Part shown: piece after piece, positions 12,641 through 24,465 of the stretch | How the letters are laid out: the number at the start of each line of letters is the position of its first letter | Numbering within the stretch: the first letter of the stretch is position 1 | Origin: Chrysomallon squamiferum | Taxonomy: Eukaryota > Mollusca > Gastropoda > Neomphalida > Peltospiridae | Direction of reading: 5' to 3' | DNA length: 62,000 bases | Assembly: GCA_012295275.1 (NCBI GenBank) | Contig: CM022665.1 | Location: 45,486,595-45,548,594, forward strand | Made by a program: the position numbers and the translations under genes | Notes under the pieces: model-generated | The model's input: only the letters and a program-made list of their open reading frames with translations | Databases searched by the model: none | What the model was told of the DNA's origin: nothing

Positions 12641-13914
12641 AATATATATGTAAAAATAAATAAATTGAATACTCTCTGTATTGTTTGCATATTACAGGAT
12701 CTGTAGCATTAATTTTTAAAAATCATTATTTCATTTTGAAACATCGTGATTAGATTATGTATGTATATACACCGTTCTACTATTCATGAATTAAGGTGCA
12801 AACCTGAATATAAGCATACCTATGATAATGAGATCAACAATTATTTACATAACCTGCATAAACCATTACCCGCGACAATGAGGACAAATTTTGTTCCTAA
12901 GTTTCAATCAAGTCAATACATACCCACTGGTTAGTTAGTTCCCTGGTCTTTCTCTCGTTCAGTATTTTACAATCCAACGTCACTGACCTTCAACCTCGGC
13001 CATTTGCATAATGTGCAGAAAGGTCAGAAAAACGCTGCAGGTAACTTTAACACTAACTTAACAACAAAACCAAATAACAAAACACACCCTCGCGCTCCAG
13101 AATTCACACATCAGGTGAGTATATACTAAGGAGGGGTGATTCAATCCAATCAGACATGCTGCAGCATCAGTGATACACAAGTTCACTGAATTGAGTAACA
13201 AGCATCTTCTCACTGCAGCTAAATCAGAAAAACAGAGCAACAAGAATAAAAATAAAAAAACCCCAGAAATTTCACTGAGTACCAACAATAGCCACTGTCC
13301 TCCTGTTGTCTGCTCACCACAAAGACCACAAATCAAAAACGTGTCAATGAGGGCTAAAAAAGGTTAACATTATTATTAAGAAGATTAACTCTCTGCTTTT
13401 CATTAACAGTGGATATTGTTACTAGAGAAAACTGGGGCTGTTTTTTTTTTTTTCCCCCTGCTGTGAGTATTTCTGGCTGTTAGCCAGATCACTTTTGAAA
13501 TAAATAAAAAAAAAAAAAAAAATAAATAAAAAAAAATAAATAAAAATAAATAAAAAATAAATAAATAAATTAAAAAATCTCCTGGGTGTATTTCTGCAGT
13601 ATATTCTCTAAATAATGCATGTTACCTGTGTGTGTGTGACTGTTTAAGTCAGTCAGTGTGATCTGCAGATTGCCTGAGCTGAGTTTTTTTTTTATTTATT
13701 AGAAACTGCACTACACAGCTCTGTTGTTAACGAGTGGCTCGCTCAGACAAGTTCATCCAGTAGTAATAATTTAGCAGTGGGACCAAGCACAATTGTGTTA
13801 AATATAATCATTGATAAATAATAATAATATTATTAAGGATACTAGTACTACTACCACTCCTTCTACTGCTACTATTGTTGCTACCATTGTTAATAATAAT
13901 GATAATAATAAAAG

Positions 13915-14182
13915 TATATATATATATATATGTACACACATGTGTATATGTATACAATGTATATGTGTACATATGTGTATATGTATGTATGTATGTATTT
14001 ATGTATGTGTGTGTATGTATGTATGTATGTATGTGTGTATGTGTGTACGTATGTAAGTATGTATGTGTATGTATGTATGTATGTGTGTGTGTGTATGTGT
14101 TTGTGTATGTGTGTATGTATGTATGTATGTATGTATGTATGTGTGTGTGTGTTTGTATATATGCATTTGTGCATGCATGTGA

Positions 14183-14232
<50 letters not shown>
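13915..14232. repeat. Compound TA / TATG / GT microsatellite
   Basis: About 320 bp of TA, then interspersed ATGT, GTAT and GT units, ending in a pure GT run (about 14187-14230). Open frames run through it on both strands only because the period lacks stop codons. Confidence 0.95.
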
Positions 14233-15049
14233 AACAAAAATATAAATATATATTTCAAATTTAAAGGAGCAAATCAAAATAATCAATGACTCCACAGCAA
14301 ACACTGCAAGACATCTTAAAGTATATTTCTATCAAGATTTCAACCATATTAATTTGAAAATACAAGAAAAAGAAAAAGAAAAGAAAGCTGATACTGCAAT
14401 ACAATTCTCACCATCATTAATTAACTGCAGCAGATCTTTTTTTTTTTAAAAGGACCTTCCCCTGGGTAGAAAGAGCAAACGTCTTGGCTTTTAATATGTC
14501 AAGTTATTGGACAATTGCCGGAAAGGAAAAAAAGGCTAAAAAAATAAATAAAAACCCCAGTGGGAGTAATTGATCATACAGAAATTATTAGTCACCGTGA
14601 CCACTGAGCTGAGTCAAAGTTAATGCAATAATAACATGTCTGTCTTAAACACACGAAAGAGGCTAGCAAAAAAAAATAAAAAAAATAAAATAAAACTAAG
14701 AAGTAAAAAAAAAAAAAAGGTAACATGTAATTTAATGGAAAAAATAAATAAAAATAAAATAAGTACAATTTCTTTTCTGTTTGAGATTATGATAGATGAG
14801 GTGGACCGTAGAAGCTGTTGTGAATTACTGGAGGCTGAAAAAAAAAAAAAAAAACCACACACAATTTCCTGAACAATCCATGGAACCATGGCAATGTCTC
14901 TCAATTTGTACTGTGCCACTGTTTAGGTTTTGAGTGTGGGTTTTGTTATTGTTATAATATACACTGTGTTTGGCAGCCGATAATGACTACTTCATAGATC
15001 CGTTCACATCATGTGGAAATATTTTTTATTTTTTATATAAACCTTTTAG

Positions 15050-15078
15050 AAGTTGAGAGAGAGAGACAAATGCATAGG

Positions 15079-15135
<57 letters not shown>

Positions 15136-15287
15136 AGAGAGAGATAGAACGAAAGAGAGAGATAGAGGGAGAGAGAGGGAGAGAGAGAGAGAGAGAGAGA
15201 GAGCGATAGAGGGAGGGATAGAAAGAGAGAGAGAAAGAGAGAGATAGAGGGAGAGAGACAGATAGAGAGAGAGAGAGAAAAATACAC
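15050..15287. repeat. (GA)n microsatellite with interruptions
   Basis: GA units are interrupted by GAACGAAA, GATAGA and GGGA variants. The long open frames on both strands are artefacts of the repeat. Confidence 0.95.
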
Positions 15288-15533
15288 AGTGAGAAAAAAA
15301 CAGATTTTGTTAAAATAAGTTAACTATGATTATTACAAAAAGAAAATAATAAAAAAAATATTTTGTCCCACTATTTTATTTTCAAACATTTATACATTTG
15401 ATATAAATAAACATAAACACCCAACAACAACAACAACAACCACAACAACAAAACACAAGCAAACAATAAAAACCTATACACGATCAATATGAGAAAAGCC
15501 AATGTAACATAAACAGACAAATCAATTACTCAC

Positions 15534-15581
15534 ATTTTGTTTTCGTGAAGCCCGTCTTCACCTGAACCAACAACGACAACG

Positions 15582-15614
<33 letters not shown>

Positions 15615-15660
15615 ACAAACACCGATATTATTATCCGGGCGGCGCACAACTACAGCTGCA
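15534..15660 (-). other. Candidate 5' UTR exon of the DUSP14-like gene
   Basis: On the minus strand a strong donor-like GTGAGT begins at 15533 after ACGAAAACAAAAT. The sequence upstream in minus sense is complex and contains a CCGGGCGGCGCAC patch (15638-15650). With the acceptor at 11043 this would make a 5' UTR intron of about 4.5 kb. The exon's outer end is not defined, CAA repeats (15595-15618) run through it, and transcript data would be needed. It is an inference from splice motifs only. Confidence 0.22.
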
Positions 15661-15865
15661 GGCTACACCTTCTAAACTGACAGCAGCATCAACAAGCCAG
15701 CTAGCAAGTTAGCACATCAGGAAATGTATATTATACATCGGTGTTTACAGTATCCCAGGTCAGCTGTACTGAAAACACAAAACAAAACATTCCTCCACAC
15801 CGAAGCAAGCTCTCAACTAATCTGCCAGGCAAGTTCTGTAAGACTGGAACCAGCAACAGCAGCAG

Positions 15866-15867
<2 letters not shown>

Positions 15868-15936
<69 letters not shown>
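15868..15936. repeat. (CA)n microsatellite
   Basis: About 34 CA units preceded by five CAG/CAA units. Confidence 0.95.
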
Positions 15937-15941
<5 letters not shown>

Positions 15942-16016
15942 ACACACATGTCTGAGTCATAAATCAACTGTTTTAAGTCAATATACCTGTTATAAACAAC
16001 AACAACAACTCTTATA

Positions 16017-17243
16017 AGAGAGAGAGAGAGAGAGAGAGAGAGGCTGGATTCTCAGTAGAGCAGTATGAACGTTCATTAACAGTATTCAAATCATTCTGTT
16101 TGTTTACTACTGTAAACAAAATTTTTTTTTTTTATTATTATTTTTTTTTTTAAAGAGGATGGATCTGGTGTAACAGTATGAATATTTAATTAATTCTGTT
16201 TAATATCACAAATGATCAGTGTTTTAAAGATGAAAACCAATTTTTTTTTTTTTAAATTAATAATATTAAAAATGTTTGCGACAACAGTGTGAACATATTC
16301 ACAACAAGTAATTTTATTCCATTTTTTTTTTTCTGTTAGCTATTTTAAGCATCAGTTGTATTTGAAGATGAAGCCATCACATTTTACCACTGACACTAAC
16401 AACAAGTGAATATTAAAGGTGTCATACTGACATATTGACAATAATTGTCTTAAAGCAGTAGGGTTTGCATTTCAAGACTGATGAAAATAAATAAACGACA
16501 AAGATGTCTATGATGATAAATTTTAGTATATCAACAAGGCATCAAGCTGTTTTAAAGATGAATTAAAAAGGAATTTAACACAGATGAAAATAACAAACAA
16601 ACAAAATATTAAAGGTGATGGTGATACAACATGGATATCAACACATCTATGCTGAATATTTAACTCTGCATATTGTCTACTTAAAACAACAACTAACTAT
16701 ATTAACTGCTGTTTTTTTTCTTCTCTTCTTGTATTCCACGTCACTGAAAACTGACAAAATGATGGATTAGTGAACAATGAAGAATTTAAACATTCTCTTT
16801 AATGTTAGTTATTTTTGGTGCCAGCACACGAACATGATCCTCAGTCGAGTATGTAATTAATTCTACCCGTAGCCTGAAACAAACAATAACTATACATATG
16901 CATATATAAATATAAAGTGAATGGACAATCCTCACAGAATTAGAAATAACAAACTATGTGGTGTATTAAAGGTGATGTCTAAACTCAGTGGGATTGTCAC
17001 CTGAGTTAAGTATTTAATTAATTATACCTGTTACCTGTTAAAAAAAAAAAAAATGAAAAAATAAATAACTGTATTGTGTATGTAAGATGAACAGGCAGTA
17101 GCACATGCATGGAATTTGATATAACAGATTAAGTGATGTATTAAAGATGAAATCTAAAGATAATCAATGTGACGTATTTAATCAAAACCCTAAGTTGAGT
17201 ACTTAATTTCTTTTACCTGTTAGATGTAACAAAAAATAATTGT

Positions 17244-17278
<35 letters not shown>

Positions 17279-18890
17279 GTGTGTATGTATATACATATAT
17301 ATATGTGTATGTGTGTGTGTGTATATATGTATGTATATATGTCTGTGTGCATGTGCGTGTGTGCATGTGTGTGTCTAAGGTGAATAATTGACTGCACTGG
17401 CAGCATGAAATTTGAAATAACTAAGTGATGGCTTAAAGACCATGCCTACAAAACCCTGAGTCACATGTTTAATTTGTTCCACCTATTATCTGCAGTAAAC
17501 AATGACACGATTGAGCTCTGTGAACTGTGTGTATATTAAAGGTAATGTACATGGACAAAGGAACCTAGACATAATCAAAGCCCAAAGTCAAGTACTTAAT
17601 CCTTTCAACTAAATAACAGCTGTATTGAAATCGCAGTCTGATAAAAACACAATGTGACTTTTTGGCTACTATTACAGACATCAAGAGAAATATGGAATGT
17701 TCAGTGAAGAAAAACTAACACAGCATATAACTGCTACTAACTGTCACTGGTTTTATATACACTGAAATAAGTATGGGAAATATGGAACAACAAACAACAT
17801 GATGTATTAAAAAAAATATTATATTAGGAGTTATTAGCTGCATAAAATAAAATCTACCTTCTAACAAGACTGTGTGTCAGGTTTTTACAGTTAGCTTGTT
17901 ATAACTATCAAGTGTATATATATCTAAGATCCTGGCTGTATATTCTGCACTGCTTAGAGAATATCAGCAAACTACATGACGTTCTATAAACGGACGCAGA
18001 CATTAAAGGTATTAACTTGCCAGTAAGTCAAGTATTTATTAGTAAAACAGACTGAACTAATGATGCTGATTACTTATGTAAACCCTGAAGAAAAATAATA
18101 CTGCACAGTGATATATATATACATCATCAGTGCAAACAAAATCCTTGGTCAAATGTGTGACCCATCACACTGAATCTGGTCTTAAGACAAACAGGAAAGC
18201 ATTGAGCTTTAGCCAACAATAGTGGAGTAACACACACACATACACACACACACACAAAAATGTGTTTTATATACAACTTATCTCTTTATCCAGTGATGGA
18301 ATTGATAGATATTAATCCTAAGGAGTGATTTAGAGGACTTAAATGAACATTGTTGTTTGCTTTTTTGCACAGAAACAGTCCAACTTGTTCAAATTAAACA
18401 AATTAAATGTGACACCAAAATGAAGCTTATGGAGTCACATATATGAAAACCTTTACAACTCAAAAATGTGACTTGAGACCTGTTTTCATGTGAGTGGTCA
18501 CTCATTTTACTTTAATTCTAACAGCTTGTTGTTATAAATAATCGTGTTTGGGAAGCTGGCTGCATGGTGATCTCAGAAGTATGGAATAAAGAAAAAAAAA
18601 AATAATGTCTGATAGCTGATACCTCATCACAAAGGAATCGTTATGTCAACATGGACTGTGAGTCATTCCTAACTTTATATATATATATATATAATGAATG
18701 AATGTGTTGAAGATGCTGTCTAAACATTTTATATGAAGCGATAAATGATAAACAGCTGATTACATGATGATTTACTGAAAATGATGCATGGTTACAGGGA
18801 AAGATCAAATATTGGGTAACTGGGTATTCAAAGACTATTTATTTACTATTCAGTATGTACGAGAACACTGAAAACAATCATTTTTATTTT
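16017..18890. other. Degenerate repeat block, no gene seen
   Basis: AT-rich sequence in which the phrases (T)ATTAAAGGTGAT, TAATTAATT and ACCTGTTA recur at irregular spacing of about 100-180 bp (for example near 16411, 16607, 16962, 17137, 17533, 18002). This suggests an old, heavily diverged tandem repeat. TA and TATG microsatellites occur at 17245-17370. No reading frame has gene-like composition. Confidence 0.45.
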
Positions 18891-19908
18891 CTTTAGTATT
18901 GATTAATTTGTTAAATGATCAACACTATATTAATGAACTTGTTAAAAGGTGAATGCTATTTTAATTAACTTGTTGAACGGTTAATATTATATTAATTAAC
19001 TTATTAAATAGCCAGCACTATATTAATTAATTTGTTAAATGGTTAATATATTATTAATTATTCATTAAATGGTCAACAATATATTAATTAGTTTGTTAAA
19101 TGGTTAATACTATATTAATTAACTTGTTAAATAGTCAACACTATATTAATTAATCTGTTAAATGGTGAACACTATTTTAATTAGCTTGTTAAATGGTCAA
19201 AACTATATTAATTAATTTCTAAATGGTTAACACTATTTTAATTAATTTGTTAAAGGGTTAATACTGTATTAATTAATTTGTAAAATGGTCAACACTATTT
19301 TAATTAACTTGTTAAATGGTTAACACTATATTAATTAACTTGTTAAATGGTCAATGTTATGTTAATTAATGTGTTAAATGATCAACACTATCTTAATTAA
19401 CTTATTAAATGGTCAATACTATATTAATTAACTTGTTAAATGGTCAACACTATTTTAATTAATTTGTAAAATGGTCAACACTATTTTAATTAACTTGATA
19501 AACGGTCAACACTGTATTAATTAATTTGTTAAATGATCAGCACCTTATTAATTAATTTGTTAAATGATCAGCACCTTATTAATTAATTTGTTAAATGATC
19601 AGCACCTTATTAAATGGTCAACACTTACATTAATTAACTTGTAAAATGGTCAATACTATATTAATTAATTTCTAAAATGGACAATACTATTTTAATGAAC
19701 TTGTTAAATGGTCAACACTATTTTAATTAGCTTGTTAAATGGTCAGTACTATATTAATTAACTTATTAAATGATCAACACTAATTAATTAATTTTTTAAA
19801 TGGTCAACTCTTATATTAATTAAATTGTAAAATGGTCAACACTATATTAATCAATTTCTAAAATGGACAATACTACTTTAATCAACTTGTTAAACGATCA
19901 ACGCTTAT
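18890..19908. repeat. 31-bp AT-rich minisatellite, about 30 copies
   Basis: The unit reads approximately CAACACTATATTAATTAACT followed by TGTTAAATGGT. Roughly 30 diverged copies run head to tail for 1 kb. Each copy centres on the palindrome TTAATTAA or a near variant. Three neighbouring copies (about 19530-19610) share the variant GATCAGCACCTTA, a sign of local duplication. Confidence 0.92.
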
Positions 19909-19924
19909 CAGTGCACATGCATCT

Positions 19925-20015
19925 GTCTTTCTGACTTACCAAGCTCGCATTTCAACCGAACATTCCATCAAACCAAGGCCACGCAAACCACTACACCACA
20001 CCACTGGCTGTTTTG
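19925..20015 (-). mobile_element. Possible tRNA-derived SINE head
   Basis: On the minus strand TGGTGTAGTGG matches a pol III A box, and about 29 bp later CGGTTGAAATGC resembles a weak B box. The arrangement is that of a tRNA-like SINE 5' end. The downstream SINE body is not clear, so this could be chance similarity. Confidence 0.3.
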
Positions 20016-21640
20016 AAGATGCTGGGGCTGTTAGGCAGACAGACAGAGAGGTAAGGAATGAGGAAACTGTGAGAATTCCTCCTGAACTTTCCCTGACTCT
20101 GGAACTGTATCTTCTTTGTATCAGTGTGTGGAACAACACCAGCAGATGACCTTCCACACGCTGGTTATACAGCAGAACATTCCAGATCAGACACTTGTTA
20201 CAGTGTGAGAGGGGAGGGAGGGGAAAAACATTTTTTCCAGAACACATGTGTTCTTCAGTATGGGAGAATTTTGGAGAGACAAGAATAAATAGCAGCATCA
20301 ACATGTGTGGGGACGAAGATAGGAAGGGAATAAATAGCATCAGCTATTGTTATACATGCATTTGTGAGGGAGTGTGTGTTTGAGTGAGTACAAATGGCAT
20401 GTAGATAACAGCAATTTCAGAAGGGAAAAATGTACTATAATAAAGAAAAATGTATTATAATAAAGAAAAATGTATTATATTAAAGAAAAATGTATTATAA
20501 TATATATACACACACAAACATACAAAGAAAATTGTATTAAAATAAAGAAAGGTTATTACAATAAAGAAGATTGTATAAAGATAAAGAAAATTTATATTGT
20601 AATAAAGAATATTAAATTTTAACAAAAAAAACTATGTTAATAAAGAAAATATTATTTCATAAAAAACAATATTAATAGAGAAAATATTATTTTAATATGA
20701 AAACAGAATATTAATAGAGAAAATACTATTGTAATAAGAAAACAGAATATTAATAGAGAAAATATTCTTTTAATAAGAAAACTACAATCAAGAAAATGTT
20801 ATTTTAATACATAATTTTCATACCCACTGCTTTTTAATCTAACCGATCAAACCAACAATACTGATTATCAAAACATTTTTTTTGTTAATGGAGACAAAAA
20901 CCAGAGAAAATTACTTCACACAAAAATTTAAAAGATTTAAAAAAACCTTCCAAAACGATTGCAGGAGAAAAAGAAAAATCACAGAAAATCACAAACAATG
21001 CTTCAGCTTTGGCTTTTCATTGTCGTTGTACGCTTGCAATAATTAATAATCGAATTGCAGCAAAGTGAGTTAAACCACAGAGTTGCAGGGTTTTGCGTGG
21101 ACCTGTGACAAACAAATGAGTATCGCAGACACACTTTACTGGGAGAAGGAACAAGCTGTTCGCACGAACCTGAGCTGGATACATTTAACTGATTGCCTGC
21201 ATCGCTGAAGCAGATGGGATAAATAATGCATTAGGCTTCTTCGGGCTGTGAATATTTTTTCCAGCAGTCAAAAGATTTAGAAATGAGATGACAAACATGT
21301 ATCAAAATAAAATAAAATAAAAAATAAAAAAAATAAAATGTAAAATAAAAAAAAATAAAAAAATAAAATAAAATAAAATAAAATATAAAAATGAAAATAT
21401 ATTTAAAAAATAAAAAAAAAATAAAAAATTAAATTAAATAAAAAAGTAAAAAAAATAAAAAAGTAAAAAAAAATGTTAAAAAATTGTTTTTTAAAAAATC
21501 AGTAAAGAAAGCTGGAATGTCAAATATGATTTTATAATCTATTATTAACAACAGAAATTGAATTATTTGTATGAGAGATGAAAAAAAAAAGAAATGTTTA
21601 TTAAATTATTTATATCTTGCATAGCTTTACATTAAACTGA
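20016..21640. other. Non-coding stretch with short A-rich tandem repeats
   Basis: 20016-20400 is complex sequence with no recognised coding potential. 20420-20820 is a degenerate A-rich repeat built on AATAAAGAAAAATGTATTAT and AATATTAATAGAGAAAATAT units. 20980-21260 is unusually complex unique sequence without an assignable function. 21300-21500 is an AAAAT block. Confidence 0.5.
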
Positions 21641-21805
21641 CTGTGGTGTCATGGAAACAGGTTACTGATTAGGATGTCACTGGATCAAACTTTGTCAACA
21701 GACGCTTTGGGCTTTTTCCCCATTCCAGCCAATATCTCATGGGTGGTTTTTCAAAGGCTGTGGTATGTACTGTCCTGTCTATACAAAGGTGCAAGCAAAT
21801 TATTT
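21640..21805 (+). mobile_element. Decayed molluscan tRNA-derived SINE
   Basis: The order of blocks fits the SINE family common in gastropods and bivalves as I recall it: GGATGTCACTGGATCAA (after the tRNA-like head), CCCATTCCAGCCAAT (21719-21733), then TCAAAGGCTGTGGTATGT (21750-21767) and ACTGTCCTGTCT. The copy is well diverged. Family name and consensus need a repeat-library search. Confidence 0.6.
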
Positions 21806-21939
21806 TCGTTTAGGAACACAAAAGTATATCATGACAAGTATTTGTTTTTCCCTTTTCTCTCATAATAAGAAAAACATAAATGTTTAATTATCAAAACTTA
21901 AACATTGGTATGTGATGTCATAAAACAAACATAACAAGG

Positions 21940-22035
21940 ACAGTTATGGCTAACAGGCTACTGATGAGAATTGATCCCAGATCTTTTAATTTTACCACTG
22001 TGTTTTGCCCTTTTTCCAGTGCATGAACTATTGAA
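21940..22035 (+). mobile_element. Fragment of a similar SINE
   Basis: GTTATGGCTAACAGGCTACT, GAATTGATCCCAGATC and CCCTTTTTCCAGTGCATG recall the 5' half of the element at 21640, with the 3' half missing. It ends in a poly-A run (22058-22086). Confidence 0.4.
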
Positions 22036-22053
22036 AGCAAAATAACTTAATTT

Positions 22054-22088
<35 letters not shown>

Positions 22089-22289
22089 CCACTGATCTAA
22101 GTCTCAAACTTTCTTCATCTTAAATAATATTAATTTTAACCAAGACAACTTAATTTTAAATATTATTTCCACAGCAACATTTATCGATTCATTGTGTCAA
22201 GTAAAGTAAATTATTTGTGTTATGTAACTCTTAATCACAAATGACACATTTCTGAGTTAAATAACTGATGATAAAAATAAAACTCTTTG

Positions 22290-22505
22290 CATAATATAAC
22301 CCACAAAACATCACAATCTGTTTAATAATTCATAAAACACTAAATTCTTTGATTTATATAACCCACAAACCATTACAATCTATGTTAAATAATTCATGCA
22401 ATACTAAATTCTTTGATTTATATAACCCACAAAACATCAAAATCTATGTTACATAATTCATGAAAACACTAAATTCTTTGTGTTTATAACTCACAAAACA
22501 CCATC
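22290..22505. repeat. Tandem repeat of about 62 bp, four copies
   Basis: Units begin with ATAACCCACAAAACATCACA and contain AATTCATAAAACACTAAATT. Four copies are spaced about 60-65 bp apart. Confidence 0.8.
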
Positions 22506-22526
22506 TTTGTTTGTTCTGGGTTTTTT

Positions 22527-22695
22527 TTTTTTTGCTCCCCACCACCAAATTTCTTTTTTTTTTCTCCCCACCACCAAATTTCTTTGTGTTGTTACAACAC
22601 ATTATTACTATCACATTGTTGATCTGTCTTTTTCTCTCCCCACCACCAAATTTCTTTGTGTTGATACAACACATTATTACTATCACACTGTTGAT
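22527..22695. repeat. CACCACCAAATTTCTTTGTG repeat, three copies
   Basis: Copies begin at about 22537, 22567 and 22638. The last two extend further, sharing TTGTTACAACACATTATTAC and similar sequence. Confidence 0.8.
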
Positions 22696-22799
22696 CTGGA
22701 CACTCAAACACTTCCACTGTGTTGTGACGTCTGCTTAGTCAGTGACTGGGAGTCAAGTGAGGAAATTACTTCCTTGCGTCTGCAGGAACTGATGCTGTG

Positions 22800-22933
22800 A
22801 TAAATGTGCAGTGTTTTACATGATTATCACTTACACCCAGTCACAAAGTGTTTGTCTGTGACACTGCGAAGGTTAAATGATGCTGTAACACAACATGCAG
22901 GACATCTCAAATTACCACGTCTGCATTTCAAAT

Positions 22934-22968
<35 letters not shown>

Positions 22969-23232
22969 CTCCATTTTTCTCCTGAAGAACATTGATGTGA
23001 TACTTATCACTTTTTACAAAAGAATGTTGTATAAATTTTTTTTTTTTCATGTTAATTTAAAAGGCAACTCTACAGAGTTATTTAAGGCAAAATGGTGGGT
23101 GTTGTTTTATTACAAATTGCGAAAATGATGGTAGTAATAGTTATGGTAATAATAAAAGAAATATAAATAATAATAAAGCAGGTAGCAGTAGCAGTAGCAA
23201 CAGCAGTGGTAATAATAATAGTAATAATAATG

Positions 23233-23278
<46 letters not shown>

Positions 23279-23817
23279 GAAGAATGACCTAACAAATAAT
23301 ATATAAATAAATAATAACAATAAAAATATATTATAATTTTTTTTTAGTACAATTACTTCTAAATAAAAATCAAGGGTTGCATTAAATCTTTGGAATAATA
23401 AATAACTGAAAAGTGATTTTTCAAACCAACATTACTTAAGCCAGCATCTTAAACCATTTAGCTAACTGACAAAAATAATAACAGTAATAAAAAATGAATA
23501 ACAATAAGAAAAAAACTATATATATAATGAAAAAAAAAAATAATAATAAAATAAAATAATAATATATAGAAACAAAAGCATAAAAACAAAATGAAGATTT
23601 AAATAAATAATTAATCACTATATTATTCGTCATTTTCTTTCTGCTTAACCAAGACGAATCAATCATACGCTCAACAAAACACTTCCACATCATCATAAAA
23701 ACAACAAACAAACAAACAAAAATATTAATTCAAAAATTTACCAAAAAAAAAAAAAATAATACATATATACATAAATATACACACATTTTTTTACATACAA
23801 CACTGACAACTGTTATA
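22800..23817. other. Probable 3' UTR and flank of the second DUSP gene, repeat-rich
   Basis: No gene seen. It contains a poly-T run (22937-22964) and a TAA block with AGC/AGT variants (about 23126-23278). AT-rich non-coding sequence then continues to the stop codon of the minus-strand phosphatase. Many AATAAA-like hexamers occur by composition, so the poly(A) site cannot be placed. Confidence 0.4.
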
Positions 23818-24435
23818 TTAACCGATGAAGAAAAACAGAGTCTGAACAAACAGCATCAGAAGATGAAGAAGAAACATAAGACACAGATCGTTCATCCAGT
23901 AACGTCTGATTTTGAATTCGGTGTCCTGCGAGTACACACTGGGGACCATTCCTACAACGTGTGGCAGCAGCTGCACACTCGAGACACCTCTCAGTTCCTC
24001 CTCAAACTGCACCAGACTCTTCCAGAATCCGTAGTTAGGATAAATGCCCTCTCGCTTCTTCGACACAAAGTCAAACGCCTCTTTCAGCGACATTCTGTGG
24101 TGTTTGACGAGGTAGGCTAGACACACGCTGGCCGATCGGCTGACCCCAGCGACGCAGTGGATGATGATGTTTCCACCCGCCTGGACGGTGTTGTGGATGT
24201 GGTCGACGAGGTAGTTGAGGTGCGGGGTGAGGTCTTCGTCAGAGGAGTCTCGCAGACCGACTTTCAGACAGTGCTGCAGGGTGACTGGGTACTCCAGATC
24301 GGACAGCTCTCTGGCTAGGTTCAGGGTATGTGTTATCTTGTAGTCCTCCAGGAGTGATTTGTTAGACACTGCTTGTATTCCGCTCAAGAACACGTGTTCA
24401 GTTATTGCACATATCTGTTTTGTGTTTTTGTGCAT
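23818..24435 (-). CDS. Dual-specificity phosphatase with hydrophobic C-terminal tail
   Basis: An intronless frame of 205 aa from the chosen ATG at 24433-24435. The signature HCVAGVSRSAS lies at residues 93-103 (Cys94, Arg100). The aligned general-acid position is Asp63 in LRDSSDED. AYLVKHH (107-113), PNYGFW (133-138) and VGMVPSVY (161-168) place it in the same DUSP14/18/21 group as the gene at 10439. Unlike that gene it ends in about 21 hydrophobic residues (about 184-204: Leu, Phe, Met, Val) after RRYW and one Asp, ending FFFIG. This looks like a tail anchor, which would put the catalytic domain on the cytosolic face of a membrane. An in-frame ATG ten codons upstream (24463-24465) is possible but lies before an acceptor-like TTTTAAAACAG, so the inner ATG is preferred. 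Catalytic residues appear intact. Confidence 0.92.
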   Translation of the reverse strand: MHKNTKQICAITEHVFLSGIQAVSNKSLLEDYKITHTLNLARELSDLEYPVTLQHCLKVGLRDSSDEDLTPHLNYLVDHIHNTVQAGGNIIIHCVAGVSRSASVCLAYLVKHHRMSLKEAFDFVSKKREGIYPNYGFWKSLVQFEEELRGVSSVQLLPHVVGMVPSVYSQDTEFKIRRYWMNDLCLMFLLHLLMLFVQTLFFFIG

Positions 24436-24442
24436 GTTGACT
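24436..24442 (-). promoter_or_regulatory. Acceptor-like site just before the second DUSP start
   Basis: In minus sense TTTTAAAACAG is followed by TCAAC and then ATG, five bases after the AG. The pyrimidine tract is weak. The arrangement mirrors the DUSP14-like gene, where the ATG also follows an acceptor closely. Confidence 0.45.
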
Positions 24443-24465
24443 GTTTTAAAATGAAACTTCCTCAA

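Noticed and set aside
13080-13125. Plus-strand exon ending in a consensus donor CAGGTGAGT
   Set aside because: The donor is strong but the sequence before it has no gene-like frame and no acceptor partner I can identify.
13875-14289. Several long Tyr/Val/Cys- or His/Thr-rich frames
   Set aside because: Translations of TATG/GT microsatellite; the same applies to frames at 15033-15287, 32012-32612, 30586-30927 and 59602-59986.
19936-20340. 134-codon minus-strand frame
   Set aside because: No recognisable domain; part of it overlaps a SINE-like segment, and there is no splice or start support.
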